Below are positions 1-8,249 of a stretch of 37,034 bases of DNA, one piece after another (the first letter of the stretch is position 1; each line of letters begins with the position of its first letter). Source of the DNA: Arthrobacter alkaliphilus. GTDB lineage: Bacteria > Actinomycetota > Actinomycetes > Actinomycetales > Micrococcaceae. The stretch lies in assembly GCF_021483235.1 (NCBI RefSeq), contig NZ_JAKEEC010000036.1, positions 1-37,034 on the forward strand, in the 5' to 3' direction. The notes below the pieces were generated by a model, which made no database searches, was not told where the DNA came from, and worked only from the letters and a program-made list of their open reading frames with translations. A program made the position numbers and the translations under genes.

Positions 1-159
1 TACCGCGCCGGACGCCTCTGGGCCACCGCGATGCGCAAAAAGGGCCGCGAAATCCCGGCGCATTTAGAGCACATTGCCCACATCGCCGAAGGCATCCAGG
101 ACTCCGGCACCACCCGCCAGGAAGCCCGCACCCTCCTCGCACACCACGCGACGGCCTGA
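1..159 (+). CDS. C-terminal end of an unidentified protein (partial)
   Basis: An open frame enters from the left edge in frame 1 and ends at TGA 157-159, giving 52 residues that begin YRAGRLWATAM and end LLAHHATA. The tail is helical and mixed in charge, with no motif I can assign. The stop lies only 16 nt before the start of the MetF-like gene, and that start has its own AAGGAG, so the two are very likely co-transcribed. Short MetF homologues often sit beside tetrahydrofolate-dependent demethylases, but nothing visible here proves that identity for this gene. The frame is well supported by position and codon use; the product is unknown. Confidence 0.6.
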   Translation, partial: YRAGRLWATAMRKKGREIPAHLEHIAHIAEGIQDSGTTRQEARTLLAHHATA

Positions 160-175
160 TCCGCAAGGAGCCAGC

Positions 176-988
176 ATGTTCCCCACCCGGATTGAAATCA
201 TTCCGTCGCCCGGAATCGTTGAGAAGGTCCAGGCCGCAGTACCGCTTTCCACAACGCTCACCGTTACCTGCCTGCCGCATCACGGCATCGCACGGACCAT
301 GGAGGCATCTGTCAGGCTGAGCCTCCTCGGATACAACGTGATCCCGCACCTCGCCGCGCGCGGTCTGGAGCACCAGACACAGCTTTCCGGCATCCTGCGG
401 GACTGCGGGGCTGCCGGGATCACGGAAGTCTTCGCCATCGGTGGAGACGGCCCGCTTGGTGCCGGCCCCTATCAATCGAGTCTGTCCCTCCTGGCGGACA
501 TCGCCGAGTACTCCGGTGGCGGCATCACGGCGGGCATCGCCGGTTACCCCGAGGGGCATCCTTCCGTGAGCGGACTGGACCTGCTGGATGCCCTGCTGGC
601 CAAACAACATCTGGCCACCCACGTCGTCACGCAAATGTGCTTCTCCACCCCGACCATCCTCGACTACGCAGCACTCCTGCGCAGGGAGGGGGTCGTGCTG
701 CCCGTGTGGGCCGGGGTGGCCGGGGCAGTTCCGCTGACAAAACTGTTGGGCCTGGCGACCCAGATCGGTGTCGGGACGTCCTTGAAGTTCCTCAGCAACA
801 AAGGAACCCTTGCCCGCAAGCTCCTGGGCGGGGACAAGTACTCACCGGAAGGCCTGGTTTCCGAACTCACGGCGCATCCGGATCGTGTCGCGGGAATCCA
901 TCTCTATAGCTTCAACCGACTGGACTTGCCCACCTGGGAACGAAGCGACCTGCCCGATCCTGAGGCAAGCGGAGCGGCATCCGCCTAG
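176..988 (+). CDS. Methylenetetrahydrofolate reductase (MetF-like, short form)
   Basis: A 270-residue protein of the MetF TIM-barrel family, which interconverts 5,10-methylene- and 5-methyl-tetrahydrofolate using FAD. Family signatures run in order: an N-terminal IEIIPSPG standing where MetF has FEFFPP, TVTCLPHHG, IPHLAAR, EVFAIGGDGP (the GGD of the flavin/folate site), GIAGYPEGHP, and VTQMCFS before a barrel-closing segment. The frame could extend upstream to 74, but ATG 176 has AAGGAG five bases ahead and matches the family start. The protein is slightly shorter than typical MetF (about 290-300 residues) and several positions are divergent. It may therefore serve a C1-catabolic (demethylation) pathway rather than methionine synthesis; that is inference. 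Confidence 0.8.
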   Translation: MFPTRIEIIPSPGIVEKVQAAVPLSTTLTVTCLPHHGIARTMEASVRLSLLGYNVIPHLAARGLEHQTQLSGILRDCGAAGITEVFAIGGDGPLGAGPYQSSLSLLADIAEYSGGGITAGIAGYPEGHPSVSGLDLLDALLAKQHLATHVVTQMCFSTPTILDYAALLRREGVVLPVWAGVAGAVPLTKLLGLATQIGVGTSLKFLSNKGTLARKLLGGDKYSPEGLVSELTAHPDRVAGIHLYSFNRLDLPTWERSDLPDPEASGAASA

Positions 989-1022
989 GAGCCGCATCCG
1001 CCTAAGCCGCGGCTGATTGCCA

Positions 1023-1054
1023 CGGTCCCGGGAACCCCTAGCTCCCCGGGACCG
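1023..1054. terminator. Hairpin between convergent metF-like and anti-sigma genes
   Basis: A perfect 10-bp inverted repeat, CGGTCCCGGG (1023-1032) and CCCGGGACCG (1045-1054), with a 12-nt loop. It spans the stop codon of the anti-sigma gene and lies 35 bp after the stop of the MetF-like gene. Neither side has a T-tract, so termination is inferred from position and stem strength only. Confidence 0.4.
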
Positions 1055-1745
1055 AAATCACGGCGACGGTCTTCTGGTTGTCATCGCGCAGTTCCACCCC
1101 CGAAATTCCGGCAAGCTGGACCGGCGTCGCGCCCGTGACCTTGATATGGCCGCCGGAGGTCGCGGTCCAGCCGCAGGCCATTTCCTCGGTTCCGTCGCGG
1201 CCTTTGACCCACAGGTACATCGTGCCCTGCGGCGGCATGCTGCGGCCTTCCAGCTGCAGTTCGGTCCCCCACGCCTTCCTGACGAGCCCCACGGTGAGCT
1301 GCAGGCCGTTGTCCGTCTGCACGGAATAGCTGGCGTCAGGCTTGGGTGGCTGGTTCAACAAGGGTCCCGCCAGTATGCCCAAGCCGAGGCAAGCGGCGGC
1401 CACGGCGCCCACCAGGGCCGTCCACCGGCGTCGGACTTTCCGCCGCCGTGCCGCCACCTTCAGGAGGATCGGCTGCGGGAGCGCTTCCGGGAAAGCCCCC
1501 ACAGCTGGACGAGCGTCTGACGGAACCCCGGCGGCGGGCTCGACGGCGGGACGCCCGGCGGCGAGCGCGACGGCGTCGGGCACGGGAACGGCGTCGAGGA
1601 GGGCCGGGAGGCTTTCCAACTCGGCCAACTCAAGCCGGCAATCGGCGCAGTCCGCCAAGTGCTCCTCGAAGGCCCGCGCCTCGGCGGGTTCGAGTCCGCC
1701 GAGCAAGTAGGCGCCCAGCAATTGGTGAAGTCCGGTTTCGTTCAT
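1038..1745 (-). CDS. Zinc-finger anti-sigma factor (RskA/RslA-like)
   Basis: A 235-residue membrane anti-sigma factor. The N-terminus carries the ZAS/zf-HC2 motif H29-x3-C33-x2-C36 (EEHLADCADC), which in this family binds the sigma factor in the cytoplasm. A basic stretch (RRRKVRRR) precedes one hydrophobic segment at about residues 107-129. The C-terminal part, with GTMYLWVKGRDG, resembles the extracytoplasmic RskA-type domain. The start codon overlaps the stop of the sigma gene as ATGA (1742-1745), so translation is coupled. The protein probably holds its sigma factor inactive until a signal, possibly redox, releases it. The family assignment is firm; the signal is unknown. Confidence 0.88.
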   Translation of the reverse strand: MNETGLHQLLGAYLLGGLEPAEARAFEEHLADCADCRLELAELESLPALLDAVPVPDAVALAAGRPAVEPAAGVPSDARPAVGAFPEALPQPILLKVAARRRKVRRRWTALVGAVAAACLGLGILAGPLLNQPPKPDASYSVQTDNGLQLTVGLVRKAWGTELQLEGRSMPPQGTMYLWVKGRDGTEEMACGWTATSGGHIKVTGATPVQLAGISGVELRDDNQKTVAVISVPGS

Positions 1746-2242
1746 CGCTGCACCCCCATTTCGTCGAGAATCGTGCGGAGCGCCCGTACGGCGTAAAAGG
1801 CCCGGGATTTCACGGTGCCGCTGGGGATATTGAGCCTCAAGGCGGCCTCGTTCACCGTGAATCGTTCATAGTGCAGAGCTATCAGGACCTCCCGATGTTC
1901 GATGCTGAGCCGCAGCAGTGTCTCCTCCATGAGGACCCGGTTGAGGAGCTCATCCACCCGCTCGGTGGCTTCCTCCGGGTCCGCCACATCGCGATCGGAG
2001 GCTTCTGCCGGGCGCCGCTGGGCCTTGCGGTAGTTGTCGATGATGACGTTGCGGGCAGTGCGGAACAAATAGCTGCGCAGGCTGCCCGTGATCTGTGGAG
2101 CGTGCTGCCACACGCGAAGAATGGTTTCCTGCACCACGTCTTCAGCCAAGTGCGCGTCGGGCGTGCAACTCAGCACGAAGCGGCGCAGGGCTGTGCCGTG
2201 GTCGCGGTAAATCGCGGCCACCACATCCTCGTCGAGCGGCAT
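1742..2242 (-). CDS. ECF RNA polymerase sigma factor (SigL-like)
   Basis: A 166-residue ECF (group 4) sigma-70 factor. Region 2 is recognisable in LAEDVVQETILRVWQHA followed by LRSYLFRTARNVIIDNYRK. Region 4 is in EHREVLIALHYERFTVNEAA with the helix-turn-helix LNIPSGTVKSRAFYAVRAL. The sequence resembles mycobacterial SigL, and the pairing with a ZAS anti-sigma factor downstream is the same. AAGGAGG lies five bases before the ATG. Its own promoter, TGAACC-N16-CGTCGT, has the form reported for SigL, so autoregulation is expected. It is divergent from a lipoprotein gene that carries an identical promoter and is therefore its likely target. Confidence 0.9.
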   Translation of the reverse strand: MPLDEDVVAAIYRDHGTALRRFVLSCTPDAHLAEDVVQETILRVWQHAPQITGSLRSYLFRTARNVIIDNYRKAQRRPAEASDRDVADPEEATERVDELLNRVLMEETLLRLSIEHREVLIALHYERFTVNEAALRLNIPSGTVKSRAFYAVRALRTILDEMGVQR

Positions 2243-2283
2243 CGGCGCCTCCTTGGGTGTCCGGCTTCCCCTTCTCCTGCAAT

Positions 2284-2311
2284 ACGACGTGGCCGCCGCG
2301 AAAAAGGTTCA
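2284..2311 (-). promoter_or_regulatory. ECF (SigL-type) promoter of the sigma/anti-sigma operon
   Basis: Read on the minus strand, TGAACC (2311-2306) is followed by a 16-nt spacer and CGTCGT (2289-2284). The implied start of transcription is about 35 nt ahead of the sigma ATG. The hexamers and spacer are the same as in the promoter facing the other way. Confidence 0.75.
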
Positions 2312-2318
2312 CGTTCCC

Positions 2319-2346
2319 TGAACCATTCTTCACCCGGCAGCGTCGT
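2319..2346 (+). promoter_or_regulatory. ECF (SigL-type) promoter of the lipoprotein gene
   Basis: TGAACC (2319-2324), a 16-nt spacer and CGTCGT (2341-2346). The two -35 elements of the divergent promoters form the inverted repeat GGTTCA-N7-TGAACC at 2306-2324. The lipoprotein ATG lies 51 nt beyond the -10. Confidence 0.75.
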
Positions 2347-2396
2347 ACGGATTAGCTTCCGGCACGTCCAAGCCGGTCGAAGCGAAGGAGCAAACC

Positions 2397-2975
2397 ATGA
2401 AGAAGCAACTCGGCACCGGGCTCGGCATCCTTGCTCTGGCCATCGCCCTCACTGGCTGTGGAGGAAGCCCCGGAACGTCTTCCACATCCTCGGGCGCCAC
2501 CAGTCCCGGCCCCGCGGCGTCGAGCTCGGCGTCGTCGAGTGCTTCAGGGACCACGTCGTCGAGCGCTTCCGCCGCCGAACTGAAAACGGCGTCGTCGAGC
2601 GTCGGAGACAGGGTGGTTGCGGCGAACGGCAAGACCGTTTACGTCTTCACCAAGGACGTCAAGGGTTCCGGCAAGAGCGCCTGCACTGGCGGCTGTGCCG
2701 CTTCGTGGCCGGCGGTGACAACGACGTCGGCAACGCCGGCGGTCGACGGAGTGGGCGGAACCATCGGAACCATCCCGACGGCGGACGGCAAGATGCAGAT
2801 CACCATCAACGGGATGCCCATCTACTTCTACTCCAAGGATGAAGACTCCGGTGACACCTACGGACAAGGCGTGGGTGGCGTGTGGTTCATGGTCAGCCCG
2901 TCCGGTTCCATGTTGACCCCCAGCAGCAGTACGCCAAGCACCAGCACCCCAAGCCCGAGCAGCATGGGCTACTGA
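2397..2975 (+). CDS. Secreted lipoprotein with YxFxxD-type repeats (Lipoprotein_15/COG4315-like)
   Basis: A 192-residue lipoprotein. A hydrophobic signal ends in the lipobox LTGC with the modified cysteine at C21. A Ser/Thr/Ala-rich linker follows to about residue 60. The globular part carries two copies of the motif typical of the family, YVFTKD (82-87) and YFYSKD (143-148), plus a CTGGCAASWP segment between them. The C-terminal 30 residues are again low-complexity Ser/Thr/Pro, suggesting a cell-wall-spanning tail. AAGGAG lies six bases before ATG. Its promoter matches that of the divergent ECF sigma factor, so it is probably part of that regulon. The family has no firmly assigned biochemical role. 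Confidence 0.82.
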   Translation: MKKQLGTGLGILALAIALTGCGGSPGTSSTSSGATSPGPAASSSASSSASGTTSSSASAAELKTASSSVGDRVVAANGKTVYVFTKDVKGSGKSACTGGCAASWPAVTTTSATPAVDGVGGTIGTIPTADGKMQITINGMPIYFYSKDEDSGDTYGQGVGGVWFMVSPSGSMLTPSSSTPSTSTPSPSSMGY

Positions 2976-3007
2976 AACCCTCACTCACTTTTGCGGCCCA
3001 AACGGCA

Positions 3008-3057
3008 AACGCCCGCTCAGATCTTTCCGGACGGGCCGGAAGATCTGAGCGGGCGTT
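3008..3057. terminator. Strong bidirectional hairpin terminator
   Basis: An 18-bp perfect inverted repeat (3008-3025 against 3040-3057, starting AACGCCCGCTC) extended after a single bulged T by CCGG/CCGG around an ACGGG loop. It sits between the convergent lipoprotein and DMP19 genes. A third partial copy of one arm, GAGCGGGCGT, follows shortly before 3090. Confidence 0.75.
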
Positions 3058-3089
3058 GGCCCAGGAAGCCTTAAAGGTGAGCGGGCGTC

Positions 3090-3938
3090 TCAGGCGTCTT
3101 CGAACTCTTCAGCGTCCTCGAACTCCACTGCGGCGACGATTTCCTTCGTCTCGGGGTGGATCATGAAGGCCTCGTCGTCCTCTTCTATCATGATGTAGTC
3201 GCCGTGGTCCGTGGCGAAGTGCCAGGCGAGGATCCTCTCGCCGTCGTGCTCGTAGTTGGGATCGCCCATGGTGATCTTCTCCAGCTTGAAGCCGGCGACG
3301 TCGCACAGTTCGCGGATGATGAGCTCGAATTCAGGGGCGTTCTCGAGCTCGGCTTCGGCTGCCTCGGCCTGGCGCTCTTCGAGGTTCGGGATGCGGGCTA
3401 CGCGCTCGGCGATGTGTGCCTGCAGCTGCTCCTCGTCCAGGTAGAGCACGCCGTCCTGGCTGCGGAGCCAGGCGGCGTTGAGTTCGATGATGTCTTCGGT
3501 TTCCAGGAGAGCTTCGAATTCGCCGTCGAGGGCCTCGAGCTCGGCAACGGCTTCCGGAGCCACTTCGGACTCGTCAAGGTCGCCGTCCAGGTACGCCTCG
3601 GCGTCGTCCTCGGACAGCGCGTCGAAAGCCGCAGCAGTGCGGTTGAACAGCTCAAGGTGGGCCTTGGCGCCCATTCCTTCGAGGCCTTCGCGGACAAACG
3701 CATCCACCTCTTCGCGTTCCGGAACCGTGAACACGTACTGGGCGAAACCGCCCGCGAGTGCCTGCGTCAGGTAAAAGTCCACAAAGTAGCTGCGCAGGGC
3801 ATTGGTGGCGATTTCCTCATGGTTGAGGAGTTCCTCGTACATCTCGTTGACCACGGTGACATTCGCGTCCACAACGTCGGCGTCGTTGGCCTCGATGCTG
3901 TCCTTCGTCAGAACGACGGGGTACTCATTGCTGGTCAT
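3090..3938 (-). CDS. DMP19-domain (DUF4375-like) acidic protein
   Basis: A 282-residue, very acidic protein. The N-terminal part, with VVNEMYEELLNHEEIATNAL followed by RSYFVDFYLTQALAGGFAQYV, matches the DMP19/DUF4375 domain, named after a Neisseria DNA-mimic protein. The middle (about residues 105-200) is dominated by Glu, Asp and Ala and is probably helical. The C-terminus has a second small domain around residues 210-275 (GDPNYEHDGERILAWHF, then DYIMIEEDDEAFMIHP). A GAGGAA Shine-Dalgarno lies just before ATG. It is monocistronic, convergent with the lipoprotein gene and divergent from the SNF2 helicase. The acidity is compatible with a DNA-mimic role but does not prove one. Confidence 0.72.
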   Translation of the reverse strand: MTSNEYPVVLTKDSIEANDADVVDANVTVVNEMYEELLNHEEIATNALRSYFVDFYLTQALAGGFAQYVFTVPEREEVDAFVREGLEGMGAKAHLELFNRTAAAFDALSEDDAEAYLDGDLDESEVAPEAVAELEALDGEFEALLETEDIIELNAAWLRSQDGVLYLDEEQLQAHIAERVARIPNLEERQAEAAEAELENAPEFELIIRELCDVAGFKLEKITMGDPNYEHDGERILAWHFATDHGDYIMIEEDDEAFMIHPETKEIVAAVEFEDAEEFEDA

Positions 3939-4126
3939 GGGATTTCCTCACTGCTTGGAAGCTTGTGCTGCTCCGGACACTTTCAACGTACGCGGGGGCG
4001 GTTGTCGGGCAAGCTATGCAGAGGTGAACGTCCGGCAAAGTTTCAGGGAGGCGGTTGGTGGGCCCACGCCGCCCGGGTTCCCTGGCTGAGCGCAGCGAAG
4101 TTAGGGAGGCGGTGGGGACTAGGATT

Positions 4127-4155
4127 TTTAGATAGCCACCTGCCGAAAGTAGCCT
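4127..4155 (+). promoter_or_regulatory. Candidate promoter giving a leaderless SNF2 mRNA
   Basis: TTTAGA (4127-4132), a 17-nt spacer and TAGCCT (4150-4155) end six bases before the ATG at 4162, which would place +1 on the start codon. No Shine-Dalgarno sequence is present ahead of this ATG. The rest of the 223-nt divergent region (3939-4161) shows nothing else I can name. Confidence 0.4.
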
Positions 4156-4161
4156 TAACGA

Positions 4162-7100
4162 ATGCCTTCCCGCTCAGACGACTCCTGGGAACTGGCGATT
4201 CAAACACCCGCCATCAACGACCGCTCGCTGGCGGCGGGCCTCGCCTATGCCATGGGAAGCCGGGTCAGCGGCATCACTTTCGACCTCGCCACGGGGTTGA
4301 TGATGGGCAAGGTCCAGGGCGGCGTCCCGTCCGCGTATTCGACCTCGGCCAAGCTGGTCCGGAAGCCCGGCGGCTGGAGCTGCACCGTGGGCGTGTGCAG
4401 TTGTCCTGTCCGCAAGGACTGCAAACACGTGGCGGCCCTTCTCTTCGCCGCCGAAGACCATCCCGCCGTACGGGCACGGCTGCTCAGCGCGCCGGCGATC
4501 GGACAGACGGCCCGGCCCGGAGCGACCGTGCAACGGCCTGCCTGGGAGCAGGCACTCAGCAAGCTCATCGCCACTCCGGGGACCGCCACCCAGGGCCAGG
4601 GACTCCCGTTGGCCTTGGCGTTCGAGGTGGAAGAGCCGGCGGTGCACTTCTCCTACACGGGCCGGCGGGATCCCGTCCGCAGCGTGCGCCAACTCAAGGC
4701 CCGCCCGGTGATGATGGGGGCCAAGGGCAAGTGGATCCGGGGCGACGTTTCCTGGACCAACCTGAACTACCTCGGTTACAAGCGTGAGTTCAACGAAGCG
4801 CATATCGCCTGGATGCAGGACTTCCTGGCGGCGCATTCCACCTCGGACTACCGGCAGCTCACGTCCAGCATGTGGTTGTTGATCAACGAATTCGCCAGCA
4901 AAAACCTGTGGAGCCTTCTGGCCGACGCCTCGAAAATCGGGGTTTCGCTTATCCACTCCGGCGGGACGGCACCGGTCCGCGTTGCCGCGGAGCCCGCCGT
5001 CGTCGGTCTTGACCTAAGCCGGCCCGACGACGGACTTGAGCTTGCGCCGTCGGTGACCCTGGCCGGGGACGCCCTTGATCCGGCGGCCTTGGGCTTGATC
5101 GGCCGGCCCGCGCATGGCCTGTTCTTCACGGGTCCCGGCGAGGGACACTTGCCCGGCGTATCGGCACCCGCGAACCTCATCACGCTCGCCCCTTTGGAGG
5201 GCGGTGAGTCGCAGGAACTCCTCGATTTCGTCCTGGGCGCGTCCCGGCTCCAAATCCCGGCGAAGGACGAAGAACGCTTCCTCACGGCGTTCTATCCGAA
5301 ACTCAAGCAGTCCACCCGGGTCACGGCAGCGGACCATTCCGTGGAGTTGCCGGTCCTCGCCGTGCCCACGCTGTCCCTGCTGGCGAATTACGGCTCCGAC
5401 CACCGGGTGCGGCTGCATTGGGAGTGGCATTACAAGGCCGGAAAGCTTGTGACGGCCCAACCCCTCTGGCGGCACCCTGACGATCACGGCTACCGCGATG
5501 ACGCCGAGGAAGCCCGGATCCTGGAGACCGTGGGCCGGCCGTGGGATGTGGTTCCCGCGCTGGGCGAGTCGTCGAGCGGCGGATGGGGTGCTCCACGGCT
5601 TGCGGATTCGGTGGCGCTTGATGGCCTGGACACGCTGGCCTTCACCGAGGAGGTGCTGCCCCGGCTCCGCGAGCTGCCCGACGTCGTCGTTGATACCTCC
5701 GGCGAGATCGCGGACTACCGCGAGGCCACAGAGGCACCCGTCGTCTCGATCTCCACCAAGGCGACCGACACCCGTGACTGGTTCGACCTGGGCATCGTCA
5801 TCACGCTCGAGGGCGAACCTGTGTCCTTTGCGGCCGTGTTTTCCGCTCTCGCGGCCGGCCAGAGCCGGATGTTGCTGCCGAGCGGCGCCTACTTCTCGCT
5901 GGACCTGCCCGAGCTGCACCAGCTCCGCGCCCTGATCGACGAGGCCAGAGCCTTGCAGGACAACCCGGACCGGCACGGCACACTGCAGATCAGCCGTTTC
6001 CAGGCCGGGCTCTGGGATGAGCTCGCGCAATTGGGGATTGTGGACGAGCAGGCGGCCGCCTGGCGCGAAGCCGTGGGCGGCCTGCTCGACGACGGCGTGA
6101 CCGGGCTGCCGCTGCCCGGCTCGCTCGACGCCGAGCTGCGTCCGTACCAGCTCGAGGGCTTCAACTGGCTGAGTTTCCTCTACCGCCACAGCCTGGGCGG
6201 CGTCCTGGCCGACGACATGGGCCTTGGCAAGACAGTGCAGGCGATTGCGCTGATGTGCGCCGCGAAGGAGCACGCTGAATCTTCCGATCCCGGCGTCGCG
6301 GGCAGCGACGGCGGTCCTCCCAACGCCCGGCACGCCCCCTTCCTAGTGGTGGCCCCCACCAGCGTCGTGGGCAACTGGGCCGCGGAGGTGCGGCGCTTCG
6401 CGCCCGGCCTGCGCGTGAAGACCATTGGGGAGACCTTTGCCAAGAGCGGCGCGGACCCGAAGGAGCTTATGGCCGGGGTCGACGTCGTTATCACCTCGTA
6501 CGCCCTGTTCCGGATCGACTACGAAGCCTATTCGGCCAAGGAGTGGGCCGGCCTCATGCTGGACGAGGCGCAATTCGTGAAGAACCACCATTCCAAGGCC
6601 TACCAGTGCGCCCGGAAACTCCCGGCTTCGTTCAAGCTGGCCATCACGGGCACGCCGCTTGAGAACAACCTCATGGAGTTCTGGGCGCTGACCTCGATCG
6701 TGGCACCCGGCCTGTTCTCCAGCCCGCGCCGCTTCGCGGAGTATTACCAAAAGCCGGTGGAAAAGAACGGCGACAAGGCCCAGCTCGCCAAGCTCCGCCG
6801 TCGGGTCCGTCCCCTCATGATGCGCCGCACCAAAGAGCAAGTCATCAAGGACCTTCCGCCCAAGCAGGAACAGGTGCTCGAGGTGGTGCTGAACCCGCGG
6901 CACCAGAAGGTGTACCAGACCCATCTGCAGCGCGAGCGGCAGAAGATCCTTGGGCTCATCGACGACGTAAACAAGAACCGCTTCACCATTTTCCAGTCAC
7001 TCACCCTGCTCCGGCAGCTGAGCCTGGATGTGTCCCTCGTGGACGAGTCGCTGTCCGCGGTGCGCTCATCCAAACTGGATGTGCTGTTCGAGCAGCTCGA

Positions 7101-7572
7101 GGACATTGTTGCCGAGGGGCACAGGGCGCTCATCTTCAGCCAGTTCACCGGGTTCCTGGGCAAGGTCCGGGAGCGGCTCGACGCGGAGGACATCGAGTAT
7201 TGCTACCTCGACGGCAGCACCCGGAACCGGGCCGACGTCGTGAGCGAATTCAAGAACGGCGCAGCGCCCGTTTTCCTCATTTCCTTGAAGGCAGGCGGCT
7301 TCGGCCTGAACCTGACCGAGGCCGACTACGTCTTCCTGCTGGATCCATGGTGGAATCCGGCCTCCGAAGCACAGGCCGTGGACCGCACCCACCGGATCGG
7401 GCAGGCCAGGAACGTCATGGTCTACCGCCTGGTGGCCAAGGACACCATCGAGGAAAAAGTCATGGCGCTCAAGAGCAAGAAGTCGCGGCTGTTCGCGGAT
7501 GTGATGGAAGGCGACGCGCTGTCCGGCGGCGCCCTCACGGCGGAGGACCTGGCGGGGCTGTTCGCGGAATAG
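4162..7572 (+). CDS. SWIM zinc finger / SNF2-family DEAD-box helicase
   Basis: A 1136-residue Swi2/Snf2 ATPase of the bacterial SWIM-SNF2 type. The SWIM zinc finger is at residues 79-89 (C79-x-C81, C87-x-H89). A long central region (about 100-640) is the usual SNF2-associated part. The ATPase core starts near 650: Walker A in DDMGLGKT (684-691), the DEAQ box (801-804), ITGTPLENNLMEFWAL, then the second RecA lobe with LIFSQFTGFLGKV, LDGSTRNR, LISLKAGGFGLNLTEA and the arginine-finger motif AVDRTHRIGQ. These are motor proteins that translocate on double-stranded DNA and remodel protein-DNA complexes; the cellular role in actinobacteria is not settled. The gene is alone on its strand, and HspR is encoded convergently downstream. 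Confidence 0.92.
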   Translation: MPSRSDDSWELAIQTPAINDRSLAAGLAYAMGSRVSGITFDLATGLMMGKVQGGVPSAYSTSAKLVRKPGGWSCTVGVCSCPVRKDCKHVAALLFAAEDHPAVRARLLSAPAIGQTARPGATVQRPAWEQALSKLIATPGTATQGQGLPLALAFEVEEPAVHFSYTGRRDPVRSVRQLKARPVMMGAKGKWIRGDVSWTNLNYLGYKREFNEAHIAWMQDFLAAHSTSDYRQLTSSMWLLINEFASKNLWSLLADASKIGVSLIHSGGTAPVRVAAEPAVVGLDLSRPDDGLELAPSVTLAGDALDPAALGLIGRPAHGLFFTGPGEGHLPGVSAPANLITLAPLEGGESQELLDFVLGASRLQIPAKDEERFLTAFYPKLKQSTRVTAADHSVELPVLAVPTLSLLANYGSDHRVRLHWEWHYKAGKLVTAQPLWRHPDDHGYRDDAEEARILETVGRPWDVVPALGESSSGGWGAPRLADSVALDGLDTLAFTEEVLPRLRELPDVVVDTSGEIADYREATEAPVVSISTKATDTRDWFDLGIVITLEGEPVSFAAVFSALAAGQSRMLLPSGAYFSLDLPELHQLRALIDEARALQDNPDRHGTLQISRFQAGLWDELAQLGIVDEQAAAWREAVGGLLDDGVTGLPLPGSLDAELRPYQLEGFNWLSFLYRHSLGGVLADDMGLGKTVQAIALMCAAKEHAESSDPGVAGSDGGPPNARHAPFLVVAPTSVVGNWAAEVRRFAPGLRVKTIGETFAKSGADPKELMAGVDVVITSYALFRIDYEAYSAKEWAGLMLDEAQFVKNHHSKAYQCARKLPASFKLAITGTPLENNLMEFWALTSIVAPGLFSSPRRFAEYYQKPVEKNGDKAQLAKLRRRVRPLMMRRTKEQVIKDLPPKQEQVLEVVLNPRHQKVYQTHLQRERQKILGLIDDVNKNRFTIFQSLTLLRQLSLDVSLVDESLSAVRSSKLDVLFEQLEDIVAEGHRALIFSQFTGFLGKVRERLDAEDIEYCYLDGSTRNRADVVSEFKNGAAPVFLISLKAGGFGLNLTEADYVFLLDPWWNPASEAQAVDRTHRIGQARNVMVYRLVAKDTIEEKVMALKSKKSRLFADVMEGDALSGGALTAEDLAGLFAE

Positions 7573-7797
7573 GGCTGGGCGATTCCCCCTCTTCCGGCGG
7601 ATTCACCGCCGTACTCGAGGGTGAATTGTCCGGAGGACGGGGAAAGCGTCGCCGCCTTGGCCACCGCCATCCTCAAGGGCAGTGGAACCACCGGCAGCGA
7701 AGTCCCCGCACTGGTCCCGGCAGCGCCTGTCACCGAGGTACGTGGGCTGGACAGGAAGGGCCCGTGGTGCTGGCGACCCTTTTACGGTCCTAGCGGC

Positions 7798-8220
7798 CTA
7801 GTCCCCCGGTCGCGGCCGCCAGACTACAACTGCCTGGGGCCGCGCTTGGGGGCGCTGCCCGCGAGCCAGGCTGACAACATCGCCGGCTGCTCCCGCCGCG
7901 AAAATCCGGGCCTCCATCGGGCTCCGCCGCCGTTGCAGTTCCTCGCTCAACTCGGCCACACGGAATTGCAGCGCGGCCACCTGGTTTTCGAGCTCGAGGA
8001 TGCGCTTGATGCCCTCGAGCGACACGCCTTCCTGGGAGAGCCGCTGGACTTCGCGCAAGCGGTCGATATCGCGCTGCGAGTATCTCCTGGACTTGCCCGG
8101 GGCGCGGCTCGGCGACACGATGCCGAGGCGGTCGTACTGCCGCAGGGTCTGCGGGTGCATATCGGCCAGCTCGGCCGCGACGGAGATGACGAAGATCGGC
8201 TGGTTGATGTCGATGCCCAT
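7798..8220 (-). CDS. hspR: Heat-shock repressor HspR (MerR family)
   Basis: A 140-residue MerR-type repressor and last gene of the dnaK operon. The DNA-binding domain reads FVISVAAELADMHPQTLRQY, then DRLGIVSPSR, as in actinobacterial HspR, followed by a coiled coil around residues 70-105. HspR binds HAIR sequences with DnaK as co-repressor, and two such sites lie before dnaK here. An in-frame ATG also exists at 8238, but GGAGGA lies inside that stretch, nine bases before the ATG at 8220, so 8220 is preferred. It follows dnaJ by 29 nt, making a feedback loop with the chaperones upstream. The C-terminal tail (GQRPQARPQAVVVWRPRPGD) is basic and less conserved. Confidence 0.9.
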   Translation of the reverse strand: MGIDINQPIFVISVAAELADMHPQTLRQYDRLGIVSPSRAPGKSRRYSQRDIDRLREVQRLSQEGVSLEGIKRILELENQVAALQFRVAELSEELQRRRSPMEARIFAAGAAGDVVSLARGQRPQARPQAVVVWRPRPGD

Positions 8221-8249
8221 GCCTGCGTCTCCTCCCATATTTTCCGCCG

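Noticed and set aside
1346..2842. A 498-codon plus-strand open frame
   Set aside because: It runs antisense to the sigma/anti-sigma genes and out of frame through the lipoprotein; its Arg/Gly/Pro-rich sequence is typical of shadow frames.
3156..4787. A 543-codon plus-strand open frame
   Set aside because: It overlaps the DMP19 gene in antisense and the start of the SNF2 gene in another frame; both real genes have clear domains.
7573..7797. Possible small gene between the SNF2 helicase and hspR
   Set aside because: Short open frames exist on both strands, but none has a convincing start, ribosome binding site or recognisable protein.
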